Assembly (NCBI GenBank): GCA_019057975.1
Contig: JAHLWJ010000137.1
Location: forward strand, 1 to 11,023
DNA: 11,023 nucleotides
From: Promethearchaeota archaeon
Lineage (GTDB): Archaea; Asgardarchaeota; Lokiarchaeia; Sigynarchaeales; SOKP01
Reading direction: 5' to 3'
The notes beneath the pieces were generated by a model that ran no database searches, was not told the origin of the DNA, and worked only from the letters and a program-made list of their open reading frames with translations. This document shows, piece by piece, positions 6,059-11,023 of this stretch (positions are counted from its first letter, which is position 1; the number at the start of each line of letters is the position of its first letter). The translations under genes were made by a program, and so were the position numbers.

Positions 6059-6493
6059 ATGTGCACAAATAAGGATGAAAAGGCTCATGAAGAACAAGTA
6101 AGTTTTATTATGTGTAACCAACATGACAAAATCAAAAATATTACCACTAAAGAGGAAATGAAATCTCGTTTATTATGGTTGTTGGATCATATGGGAAGCG
6201 ATACCCTTCATTTAGATGAATTATGGGCATATGCGCCTGGAAGTAAAGGCAATATATTTTGGTGCTCAAAAAAAAATTTAATTCATTTGTGGAATCTCTC
6301 TGAACTGGGATATAATTCTCTATTGGAATTATCAAAAGAGAAGAAAATCATTATACAAAGTACAAATGATCCCATTTATCTTTTAACTCTACCAATAAGA
6401 CCCGCATATCCTCTTGCCAAGAGAGATATTGCTTATAAAACGCCCCATATTTTCCCAGGAATTATTAAGAAAAGGTCAAAAGCAATTATTTAA
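6059..6493 (+). CDS. Unknown 144-residue protein, possible winged helix
   Basis: Not identified. After a polar N-terminus with two Cys (2 and 19), residues 33-115 run helix (EEMKSRLLWLLDHM), helix (HLDELWAYAP), a helix-turn with aromatic residues (GNIFWCSKKNLIHLWNLSEL), helix (YNSLLELSKEK), then strands (KIIIQSTNDPIYLLTL), a layout compatible with a winged-helix DNA-binding domain. The C-terminal part (PAYPLAKRDIAYKTPHIFPG) is Pro/Tyr-rich and ends basic. GAGGT at 6046-6050, 8 nt before ATG 6059, is a clear ribosome-binding site, and CTTAAATAT at 6017-6025 is a plausible TATA box. The gene stands alone between repeat copies 3 and 4, like a one-gene cassette. Confidence 0.7.
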   Translation: MCTNKDEKAHEEQVSFIMCNQHDKIKNITTKEEMKSRLLWLLDHMGSDTLHLDELWAYAPGSKGNIFWCSKKNLIHLWNLSELGYNSLLELSKEKKIIIQSTNDPIYLLTLPIRPAYPLAKRDIAYKTPHIFPGIIKKRSKAII

Positions 6494-6525
6494 ACCTGAA
6501 TTTACCAAAAATTCACCCGGTGTAA

Positions 6526-6584
6526 AAATTTTGATCTCAAGATGGCCATATTTTTTTAACATTTTTTATGATAATATTTAAAAA
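6526..6584 (+). repeat. Intergenic T-rich repeat, copy 4
   Basis: ATTTTGATCTCAAGATGGCC matches the second part of copy 1 exactly. A variant T-rich core follows (ATATTTTTTTAACATTTTTT, then ATGATAATATTTA) that is closest to copy 5. It follows the 144-aa gene and precedes the winged-helix gene's promoter. Its ATAATATTTAAAA end may contribute promoter-like sequence. Confidence 0.65.
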
Positions 6585-6613
6585 ACTATTTTCTAATATA
6601 TGATCTAATAAAC

Positions 6614-6621
6614 TTTAAAGA
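6614..6621 (+). promoter_or_regulatory. TATA-like box of the winged-helix/enzyme operon
   Basis: TTTAAAGA is 29-36 nt upstream of ATG 6650. Transcription would begin near 6643, so the mRNA would have almost no leader; no ribosome-binding site precedes the ATG, in keeping with that. Confidence 0.4.
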
Positions 6622-6649
6622 TAATTGTATATTTTATTATTGCAAATAA

Positions 6650-7246
6650 ATGTTACAATTATTTGAAAAGAATCTGAAAAAAATGTCAATTAGAATAGAA
6701 AGTAGTTTTAAAATCCCAAAAGATATAATGATTGATGAGGATTTCTCAAAATTGTCTCGACAAAATAAGCGCTTTTATTTAGAAAATCTTATCATGACAA
6801 TCTTAAGGATGAATAGAAAAAGAGAAACTGGAGTGACTTTAAGGGATCTTAATTCAATAATAAATTTTGTTTCAGACAGAACAATTAATACCTATATCGT
6901 TCATTTAAATGACATTGGTGAAATTTATAGTTTAAGAGGTAAGCCAATGAGATATTTTATTAATGGGAGAGTATCTCATGAAATCCCTGGAGGATCTTTT
7001 GAATTATCAAAAAACAGATTATATGAATTTAAATTAATAGCCAATAACCTAAGCGAATTGCTATCACCTTTTATAATTATAGAAGAATTTAAACGAGATG
7101 AGTTTGATAAAATGGAAAAAAAAGGAAGTATAATGATTAAAGGTGAAGATTTTGATGATTTTATCAATTATCTTCAGACATTTAAACCAACGATTAACGA
7201 ATATCTAAAGAATTTTAAAGAAAAGGTTAATGAGGTACTTGATTAA
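6650..7246 (+). CDS. Winged-helix regulator-like protein
   Basis: 198 residues. Residues 42-105 form a recognisable winged helix: FYLENLIMTILRMN helix, TLRDLNSIINFV helix, SDRTINTYIVHLNDIG recognition helix, then the wing EIYSLRGKPMRYFI. The remainder is helical with a short strand, ending in a Lys/Glu-rich C-terminal helix. It probably binds DNA and controls its own operon with the large enzyme, or acts as that enzyme's DNA-binding partner. ATG 6650 with a leaderless promoter is preferred; ATG 6683 is possible. The stop falls one base before the preferred start of the next gene, whose ribosome-binding site lies inside this gene, so translation is coupled. Confidence 0.75.
   Translation: MLQLFEKNLKKMSIRIESSFKIPKDIMIDEDFSKLSRQNKRFYLENLIMTILRMNRKRETGVTLRDLNSIINFVSDRTINTYIVHLNDIGEIYSLRGKPMRYFINGRVSHEIPGGSFELSKNRLYEFKLIANNLSELLSPFIIIEEFKRDEFDKMEKKGSIMIKGEDFDDFINYLQTFKPTINEYLKNFKEKVNEVLD
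7232..7236 (+). promoter_or_regulatory. Ribosome-binding site deciding the 457-residue start
   Basis: GAGGT inside the end of the winged-helix gene lies 11 nt before ATG 7248. It overlaps ATG 7230, which therefore cannot use it. This supports ATG 7248 as the start. Confidence 0.55.
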
Positions 7247-7247
7247 A

Positions 7248-8621
7248 ATGTCATTTCAGTTAATTCAAACAATAAGTAAGGATGGTCGCGTTAGTATAGA
7301 TGAATTTGAGATAAATAATAAACTCTTTATTACTCCAAATGCGTTTCTTGGAATTAAGTCTAACGCTAATAGAAGAATAGATATTGATATGAATATTGTA
7401 AAAAAATTATTTTATACTATTGAAAATTCGGATAGTTTTATCGGGGTCTATTTTCCATTAGAATCTTGGTTAACAATAAGAAGAAAACTGGATTCTGAAC
7501 AACGAATATTACTGATGGATGATCCTATTAATGAAAAAATTCTTTTAGTTCCTACTATTGAAGCTTTATATTACGGTCCTGATAATCGTATGTCAAAACA
7601 ATTAAATCTATTAAATATTAATTATCCAAGTATTTCAGATTATTACAGAAAATATCGAGAATCCTTAGAAGGTAAAAAGTCATCTATTCAGAAATATCAT
7701 AAATGGCTTCCGAATATCGATAGAAATTTGAGAAACTATGTGTTTGATTTTCTGAGATTTCAACATAATGAAAAAGTATTAATTTTAATACCACCAACAC
7801 CACCTATTTTTAATTTAGAGAATGATTTAGATTATGCCGAAAAAACATTTCAAATTGGTAAAGCCTTCTTAAGTGCTACTTATGATGAAGAGGGACATAA
7901 GGGCGATTTAGAACCAATTTGTCTATTTATTCCTTTATCAATTAATTCATTTAATACTTTAGAAGATTCAAGGCGCGGAACCGAAAAACTTGAAAGAATG
8001 TTAAATAATTTAAATCCGGATATTGTTTTAATCAAAATATTTGATGAGACACTAAAACACTATAATATTAAGGAAAAGCTAAAAGGATTAGAATATCTTT
8101 GTAGGACAATTATTAAATACTGCAAAAAGAACAAGAGATTATCTGGAATTATAGATTCAAAGGATTATGGGCGGATTTTATTAAATAAGGGTATAAATTT
8201 TGTAGGCATCCCCGTAAATAGAAAGTCTTTAGCTGTTTCTTTGGGAGGATCAAAATCAGGACCACCGCCAAGAAATGAATGGAAATTAATTGATCCTGAA
8301 ACCAGAGATGATATTCCTTTTTCTAATTATCAAAGCAAAGTAGAAAGTGGACACAGTAAAAGGGGTTTTAGTGGTTATTCTAAACCCTTACCACATCTTA
8401 GAGAATTAATGGTTTATTATAATCAAGATAACATCCAAAACCTTACAAGAATGGAACAAATTGAATTCTCAAAACTTTCACCATTAGTAATTCTCTCGAA
8501 TGATATTGCTGAATTGAAAAAGGCAATTATCGAAAAAAATGTTAGAACAATTATTTCAAGATTTAGTCGAAACGCAAGTGATTATGCTATAAAAGTAAGA
8601 ACTTTGTTAAATGAATTATAA
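7248..8621 (+). CDS. Large alpha/beta protein, possibly TIM-barrel, remotely TGT/DpdA-like
   Basis: 457 residues from ATG 7248. The N-terminus (SKDGRVSIDEFEINNKLFIT then PNAFLGIKS, residues 10-38) resembles the start of archaeal tRNA-guanine transglycosylases ('GRIG..EING..I.TPA..PV'). Later strand-helix repeats fit a TIM barrel: KVLILIPP (176-183), PICLFIPL (223-230), PDIVLIKI (257-264), LSGIID (299-303), NFVGIP (317-322), each followed by a helix. A Gly/Pro-rich loop (GGSKSGPPPR, 333-342) follows. The usual TGT 'TDSGxxQ' aspartate motif and zinc-binding Cys cluster are not seen, so enzymatic identity is unproven. If related, DpdA-like DNA base modification would suit a mobile element. It is coupled to the winged-helix gene and followed by a T9 run. 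Other TIM-barrel enzymes remain possible. Confidence 0.7.
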   Translation: MSFQLIQTISKDGRVSIDEFEINNKLFITPNAFLGIKSNANRRIDIDMNIVKKLFYTIENSDSFIGVYFPLESWLTIRRKLDSEQRILLMDDPINEKILLVPTIEALYYGPDNRMSKQLNLLNINYPSISDYYRKYRESLEGKKSSIQKYHKWLPNIDRNLRNYVFDFLRFQHNEKVLILIPPTPPIFNLENDLDYAEKTFQIGKAFLSATYDEEGHKGDLEPICLFIPLSINSFNTLEDSRRGTEKLERMLNNLNPDIVLIKIFDETLKHYNIKEKLKGLEYLCRTIIKYCKKNKRLSGIIDSKDYGRILLNKGINFVGIPVNRKSLAVSLGGSKSGPPPRNEWKLIDPETRDDIPFSNYQSKVESGHSKRGFSGYSKPLPHLRELMVYYNQDNIQNLTRMEQIEFSKLSPLVILSNDIAELKKAIIEKNVRTIISRFSRNASDYAIKVRTLLNEL

Positions 8622-8655
8622 TTTTTTTTTACCTTGAGCTTGACGAACTTTTTTT
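8622..8655 (+). terminator. T-rich terminator after the large enzyme gene
   Basis: A T9 run at 8622-8630 starts right after the TAA stop and a T7 run follows at 8649-8655. Archaeal RNA polymerase commonly stops at such runs without a hairpin. Confidence 0.5.
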
Positions 8656-8664
8656 GTTTGAAAT

Positions 8665-8674
8665 AAATATTTAA
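8665..8674 (+). promoter_or_regulatory. TATA-like box of the GNAT gene
   Basis: AAATATTTAA lies about 25-34 nt before ATG 8699 and predicts a nearly leaderless transcript. AAGGAG at 8673-8678 is too far (20 nt) to be an effective ribosome-binding site. Confidence 0.4.
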
Positions 8675-8698
8675 GGAGTTTCTTTGTTACAGTAAATA

Positions 8699-9253
8699 AT
8701 GTTTTGGCAAAAACCAAGAATAAAAAAATTCTCAAGAAAAGATGATCTTCATAGTTTATCCTTTCAATGCTCAGTAAAAGATATAGAAATATTTTTTATT
8801 GATAAGTCAGAAAAATTTATTGAGGAAAAATATTGCCAATTGTATTATATTTACGATAAAAAGCTTTCTATTGTAATAGGATTTTTCACACTTTCAATGG
8901 GTTCAATAAAATATGAAAAAGATATAGCTCTTGAGAAATTAACGCAAAATATTCCAGGTGTTTTAATTGGTCAATTGGGCATTCATAAATCTTATGAAGG
9001 AGTAGGGTGGGGGTCAAATTTAATAAGGGCTATAATCTTAATTGTTCAGAAACTTTCAGAGAGAATTGGGTGTAGAATTCTTATTGTCGATGCAAATACT
9101 ACAATCCAATCTCTCTCATTTTATAAAAAGAGGGGTTTCGATTTTGTAGATGAGATTTTAGGTAATAAAATTCTAAATAAATTGTGGAAAAGAGAGAAGC
9201 CTTCATATCAAACGGTTAAGATGTATCTTGATTTGAAAAAAATAAGAAAGTAA
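8699..9253 (+). CDS. GNAT N-acetyltransferase, TacT-toxin-like
   Basis: 184 residues with a full GNAT core. Residues 87-110 (GVLIGQLGIHKSYEGVGWGS) carry the acetyl-CoA-binding loop E-G-V-G-W-G (100-105). Residues 126-147 (RILIVDANTTIQSLSFYKKR, then GF) are motif B with Y142 at the usual catalytic tyrosine. The N-terminus FSRKDDLHSLSFQCSVKDIE parallels the 'H-D..F.C....L..W' opening of TacT-type toxins, and GQLGI matches their 'LGRLAV' segment. TacT-type enzymes acetylate the amino group of charged tRNA, blocking translation. Such toxins normally follow a DUF1778 ribbon-helix-helix antitoxin; none is adjacent here, so this may be an orphan toxin or an ordinary acetyltransferase. It has its own promoter and ends 4 bp from the convergent gene. 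Confidence 0.85.
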   Translation: MFWQKPRIKKFSRKDDLHSLSFQCSVKDIEIFFIDKSEKFIEEKYCQLYYIYDKKLSIVIGFFTLSMGSIKYEKDIALEKLTQNIPGVLIGQLGIHKSYEGVGWGSNLIRAIILIVQKLSERIGCRILIVDANTTIQSLSFYKKRGFDFVDEILGNKILNKLWKREKPSYQTVKMYLDLKKIRK

Positions 9254-9257
9254 AATA

Positions 9258-9986
9258 TTATCGAATTTTATTTTTTATTTTAAGATTTCTTTTTGAATAG
9301 AATTTTGCTAAATTCTTATCATATTTTACATGATTAAGATTATATAGAAAGAGTCTAAACCCTTCTTCTGATTCAAAATAGTTATCGTTGTCTTTAGTTA
9401 TTATATGAAAGTTTTCGGGTTCCTCTACTTCTTCATAAATTGTGATCTCATTAAAATCAACTTTAGTTTGACAAAATTCTGCAAAATTACGCATATTAAA
9501 TTTCGGCATAATTAAAATATTCTTCAAATTAAGAGCAATATATCTTTTAGTAACAAAATCAAGTCTTAACCTAATTTTATTTACAATATTAGGCATAGCT
9601 AAAAAATAGTTATAGAAATAAATTTTATGAGCAAATTTATTCTGATATTTTTTAAGATATAGTATTTCAAGAAATCTTAGATAAATTTGATGGTATAACT
9701 TTTTATTTTTTTTTATTTGATTGAATATCTTATTAGTTATAATTATGCGATCCTCATAAAACTTAATTAAATTATTGATTCTATATTTAGACACTATCCA
9801 ATAATTACTTGGTCTTCTAAGAAGAATCTCTTTATTTCGATAAACCTTTTGGTAATGTGGATTAGATAAATATTTAATCACTCTTTTTTTTTCATTATAA
9901 GAGAGATTTCTGCTACTATCTTTCCAATGACATTTATTAGAATCGTAATGAAATTGATAAGGGCTTTCGAGAGTCGTGATTATCAC
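9258..9986 (-). CDS. Unknown 242-residue basic protein paired with a YIENV protein
   Basis: Not recognised. It is very rich in Lys, Asn, Tyr and Ile. Residues 28-50 (LSYNEKKRVIKYLSNPHYQK onward) and 65-130 look helical, with many Lys/Tyr and an aromatic stretch (HKIYFYNYFLAMPNIVNKIR). Residues 150-200 are strand-rich (YIALNLKNILIMPKFNMRNF; VDFNEITIYEEVEEPENFHI). The tail is strongly basic (YSKRNLKIKNKIR), which suits a nucleic-acid-binding or effector protein. It starts at GTG 9986 directly after the upstream TAG, within AATAGGTGAT, so stop, ribosome-binding sequence and start are fused. No sequence resemblance to the 197-aa or HEPN-like proteins that follow the other YIENV gene was seen. Confidence 0.7.
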   Translation of the reverse strand: MIITTLESPYQFHYDSNKCHWKDSSRNLSYNEKKRVIKYLSNPHYQKVYRNKEILLRRPSNYWIVSKYRINNLIKFYEDRIIITNKIFNQIKKNKKLYHQIYLRFLEILYLKKYQNKFAHKIYFYNYFLAMPNIVNKIRLRLDFVTKRYIALNLKNILIMPKFNMRNFAEFCQTKVDFNEITIYEEVEEPENFHIITKDNDNYFESEEGFRLFLYNLNHVKYDKNLAKFYSKRNLKIKNKIR

Positions 9987-10406
9987 CTATTCAACGAATT
10001 CATTAATTTTTTTTTGTTTGAATTTTTTTTTAGAACGGATCAAATACATATCTTTTTCTATTTGATTTTTAATAGTTTTATTCCAATTAAATAACCAAAT
10101 TATATCGTCGTGAGTAAAATCAGACTTATCTAAAAAATTTAAAGGTTGTTCAATAAAATTCATTACTTTATCAATCGTTCTATTTTCAAAATCCTCTGGT
10201 AAGATGTATTCATCGAGAATCATACTATAATCTATAACTATATCTTTCATAATTGAGGCTATAAAGATTAAATTATCCTCTTTTAGAATAATAGCGTAAT
10301 GAATTAAATCAATTAATGTGTTTGCAATAAATTCTAAATCTTTTTCATCGATACCTTCTTTAATCCTTTTGATCACATTTTCAATATAAAGATTCATAAT
10401 ACTCAT
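9987..10406 (-). CDS. 'YIENV' helical protein, second copy
   Basis: 139 residues, nearly all helical, with a Lys-rich tail (RSKKKFKQKKINEFVE). It aligns with the 140-residue protein at 4460-4882: LYIENV near the N-terminus, LIDLIHYAI against LDLSHYGI, DNLIFIAS against DVLVLLSS, and KDI against SDI, with no large gaps over about 90 residues. Similarity is moderate, so the two are diverged paralogues rather than a recent duplication. It leads a two-gene minus-strand operon with the 242-aa basic protein. ATG 10406 fits a TATA-like box about 25 nt upstream; ATG 10397 (MNLYIENV) is a possible alternative. An immunity, adaptor or sensor role is inference from the shared-first-gene layout. Confidence 0.7.
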   Translation of the reverse strand: MSIMNLYIENVIKRIKEGIDEKDLEFIANTLIDLIHYAIILKEDNLIFIASIMKDIVIDYSMILDEYILPEDFENRTIDKVMNFIEQPLNFLDKSDFTHDDIIWLFNWNKTIKNQIEKDMYLIRSKKKFKQKKINEFVE

Positions 10407-10427
10407 TTTAATTATAGAATTTTATGC

Positions 10428-10468
10428 CTATATTTTTTTACATTTTTTATAATAATATTTATTAAAGA
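10428..10468 (+). repeat. Intergenic T-rich repeat, copy 5 (partial)
   Basis: TATTTTTTTACATTTTTTAT followed by AATAATATTTA matches the core of copy 4 with few changes. The GATCTCAAGATGG part and the CTGAAGAAATT tail are absent. ATTAAAGATTTGC at 10461-10473 recurs at 10880-10892. Confidence 0.5.
10429..10438 (-). promoter_or_regulatory. TATA-like box of the second YIENV operon
   Basis: On the minus strand AAAAATATAG lies about 25-30 nt before ATG 10406, predicting a nearly leaderless mRNA. It is formed by the T-rich core of repeat copy 5 read in reverse, so here the repeat supplies the promoter. Confidence 0.35.
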
Positions 10469-10627
10469 TTTGCCTTGACTTAATAAATATTGTTCTATTT
10501 TTACTTCCAATCACCCCTCTCTGTCTCCATAGAATGCCATTCCATAGTGCCGATTTTCTAATTTAGTAAAAGGTTAAATTACGACAAAATATTATATAGT
10601 GATGACCGTGATATTAATGTTCGGGGC

Positions 10628-10656
10628 TTTTGTGTGTAAAGTTTGAACACACAAAA
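10628..10656. repeat. Perfect 9-bp inverted repeat
   Basis: TTTTGTGTG (10628-10636) and CACACAAAA (10648-10656) pair perfectly across an 11-nt loop. A competing pairing exists between AAAGTTT (10638-10644) and AAACTTT (10654-10660). A TATA-like ATATTATATAG ends at 10599, about 25 nt before 10620, so the hairpin could sit at the 5' end of a small transcript. It may equally be a protein-binding site or origin structure. Confidence 0.55.
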
Positions 10657-10930
10657 CTTTCATAAATCAGAAAATTATTACTCTAAAAATATCATGAAAT
10701 TAAAATTTTGCACCTGATGAATTTTAGGAGTATAAAAAAAGCGAGAGACTTTTAAAATTGAGAGGATCTTAAATATATTAACATATAAAACTATGATAAT
10801 AAAATCTCTTATTTCCTTAACGAATTCCAAAATCTTTACAAAATTTTGATTTTACAGAAATATTTTGATCTTAAAAGAAATTAAAGATTTGCACTTTTCA
10901 TCTTTTACAAAAATGTTAAGGGAAAATCTA

Positions 10931-10959
10931 TTTCATGAAAAAGATTGGATTTCTCATGA
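10931..10959. promoter_or_regulatory. Phased TCATGA palindromes next to attR
   Basis: TTTCATGAAA (10931-10940, centre 10935.5) and TCATGA (10954-10959, centre 10956.5) are 21 bp apart, and the attR core centre (10977.5) is a further 21 bp on. Two helical turns between centres puts all three on one face of the DNA, as expected for arm-type binding sites of an integrase complex. Confidence 0.5.
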
Positions 10960-10969
10960 AAAAAAGAAT

Positions 10970-10990
10970 TGAAAGATTAATTTCACGAAT
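10970..10990 (+). other. attR: right attachment site
   Basis: The shared 16-bp core occupies 10970-10985 and the host arm TTTCACGAAT occupies 10981-10990. Joining the host sides of attL and attR gives 10-bp perfect inverted arms around GATTAA, the predicted empty site. Joining the element sides gives AATTGAAA, GATTAA, TTTCAAAT, a slightly imperfect palindrome and the predicted attP of the excised circle. Confidence 0.8.
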
Positions 10991-11023
10991 GTTTTGACAT
11001 ACACTAATAATATTTAGAATTAC

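Larger units (their letters stand above)
10469..10969. other. Gene-free right end of the element
   Basis: No convincing gene on either strand; the longest ATG-started frame noticed is 18 codons at 10793. The region has a less AT-rich patch at 10504-10555 (containing GAATG-C-CATTC and two CCATAG words), a promoter-like ATATTATATAG at 10589-10599, a strong hairpin at 10628-10656, and TCATGA palindromes at 10692, 10931 and 10954. It may be a regulatory, replication or recombination-accessory region. Confidence 0.4.
39..10985. mobile_element. Complete integrative element bounded by attL and attR
   Basis: A 16-bp sequence, TGAAAGATTAATTTCA, occurs at 39-54 and again, same orientation, at 10970-10985; the identity ends sharply on both sides. 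A tyrosine recombinase gene lies just inside the left copy, as expected for an element inserted by site-specific recombination. Core-to-core distance is 10,931 bp. The outer flanks of the two copies form a perfect inverted repeat when joined, as expected for a restored integrase target. No replication, packaging, capsid or conjugation gene is visible, so the element may be a satellite or simply an integrating island. A composite transposon is unlikely: no DDE transposase is present and 16 bp is long for a target duplication. Confidence 0.85.

Noticed and set aside
6147..6335. Antisense open frame of 62 codons inside the 144-aa gene
   Set aside because: It is fully inside a gene with a clear ribosome-binding site, and no promoter or family signal supports it.
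6976..7167. Antisense open frame of 63 codons inside the winged-helix gene
   Set aside because: It is a shadow of the coding strand; Ser/Leu-rich low-complexity peptide with no promoter.
1640..10468. CRISPR array
   Set aside because: The repeats are hundreds to thousands of bases apart, vary in length and enclose genes; there are no regular spacers and no cas genes.
1640..10468. Classical integron attC sites
   Set aside because: The repeats lack recognisable attC core boxes and the recombinase shows no clear integron-integrase insertion; only a functional analogy remains possible.
10599..10680. C/D-box sRNA suggested by GTGATGA
   Set aside because: The box C sequence is present but no CTGA box D follows at a suitable distance on that strand.
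10793..10849. 18-codon ORF after a TATA-like sequence
   Set aside because: It is too short, with no coding character, in a very AT-rich stretch where such frames are expected by chance.
34..10990. Transposon with terminal inverted repeats
   Set aside because: The inverted ATTCGTGAAA arms lie in the host flanks outside the shared core and there is no DDE or HUH transposase; the tyrosine recombinase att model explains them.

Overview
The window reads as one complete integrated mobile element of about 10.9 kb with 38 bp of host DNA on each side. It most likely comes from an AT-rich archaeon. Signs of an archaeon are TTTAAATA-type TATA boxes about 25 bp before the probable transcription starts, several starts with almost no leader, GGTGAT/GAGGT ribosome-binding sites, T-rich ends to transcription units, and an integrase with KxxR in place of the usual HxxR. 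The very low G+C would suit several archaeal lineages, including Asgard archaea, but no gene here fixes the taxon.

Left end (1-1616): a 16-bp core at 39-54, two TTTCA/TGAAA palindromes, a TATA box, then a two-gene operon. The first gene encodes a ribbon-helix-helix plus winged-helix regulator. The second encodes a tyrosine recombinase and overlaps the first by ATGA. The same 16-bp core recurs exactly at 10970-10985. The outer halves of the two copies together rebuild a perfect inverted repeat (10-bp arms, 6-bp centre). This is the expected attL/attR pair, and the rebuilt sequence is the predicted empty host site.

Cargo (1640-10406): short modules of unfamiliar genes on both strands, separated by a family of T-rich intergenic repeats that all point the same way (about 1640, 3380, 5916, 6526 and 10428). 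Module 1 (minus) is a small PD-(D/E)XK-like nuclease followed by a 345-codon protein. Module 2 has a minus-strand operon of a helical 'YIENV' protein, an unknown protein and a HEPN-like protein, then a plus-strand 49-aa ORF and a single-pass membrane protein. Module 3 is a 144-aa possible winged-helix protein. Module 4 has a winged-helix regulator with a large alpha/beta, possibly TGT/DpdA-like, enzyme and a TacT-like GNAT acetyltransferase. Convergent to these is a minus-strand pair whose first gene is a paralogue of the YIENV protein.

The right end (10407-10985) has no convincing gene. It holds a strong hairpin and TCATGA palindromes spaced exactly 21 bp from each other and from the att core.

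I found no replication initiator, primase, packaging ATPase, capsid, conjugation or DDE-transposase gene. The element looks like an integrase-driven island carrying toxin/nuclease/defence-like cargo. The best candidates for an undescribed system are the two operons led by the paralogous YIENV proteins with unrelated partners, the nuclease/345-codon pair, and the repeat-bounded module layout.
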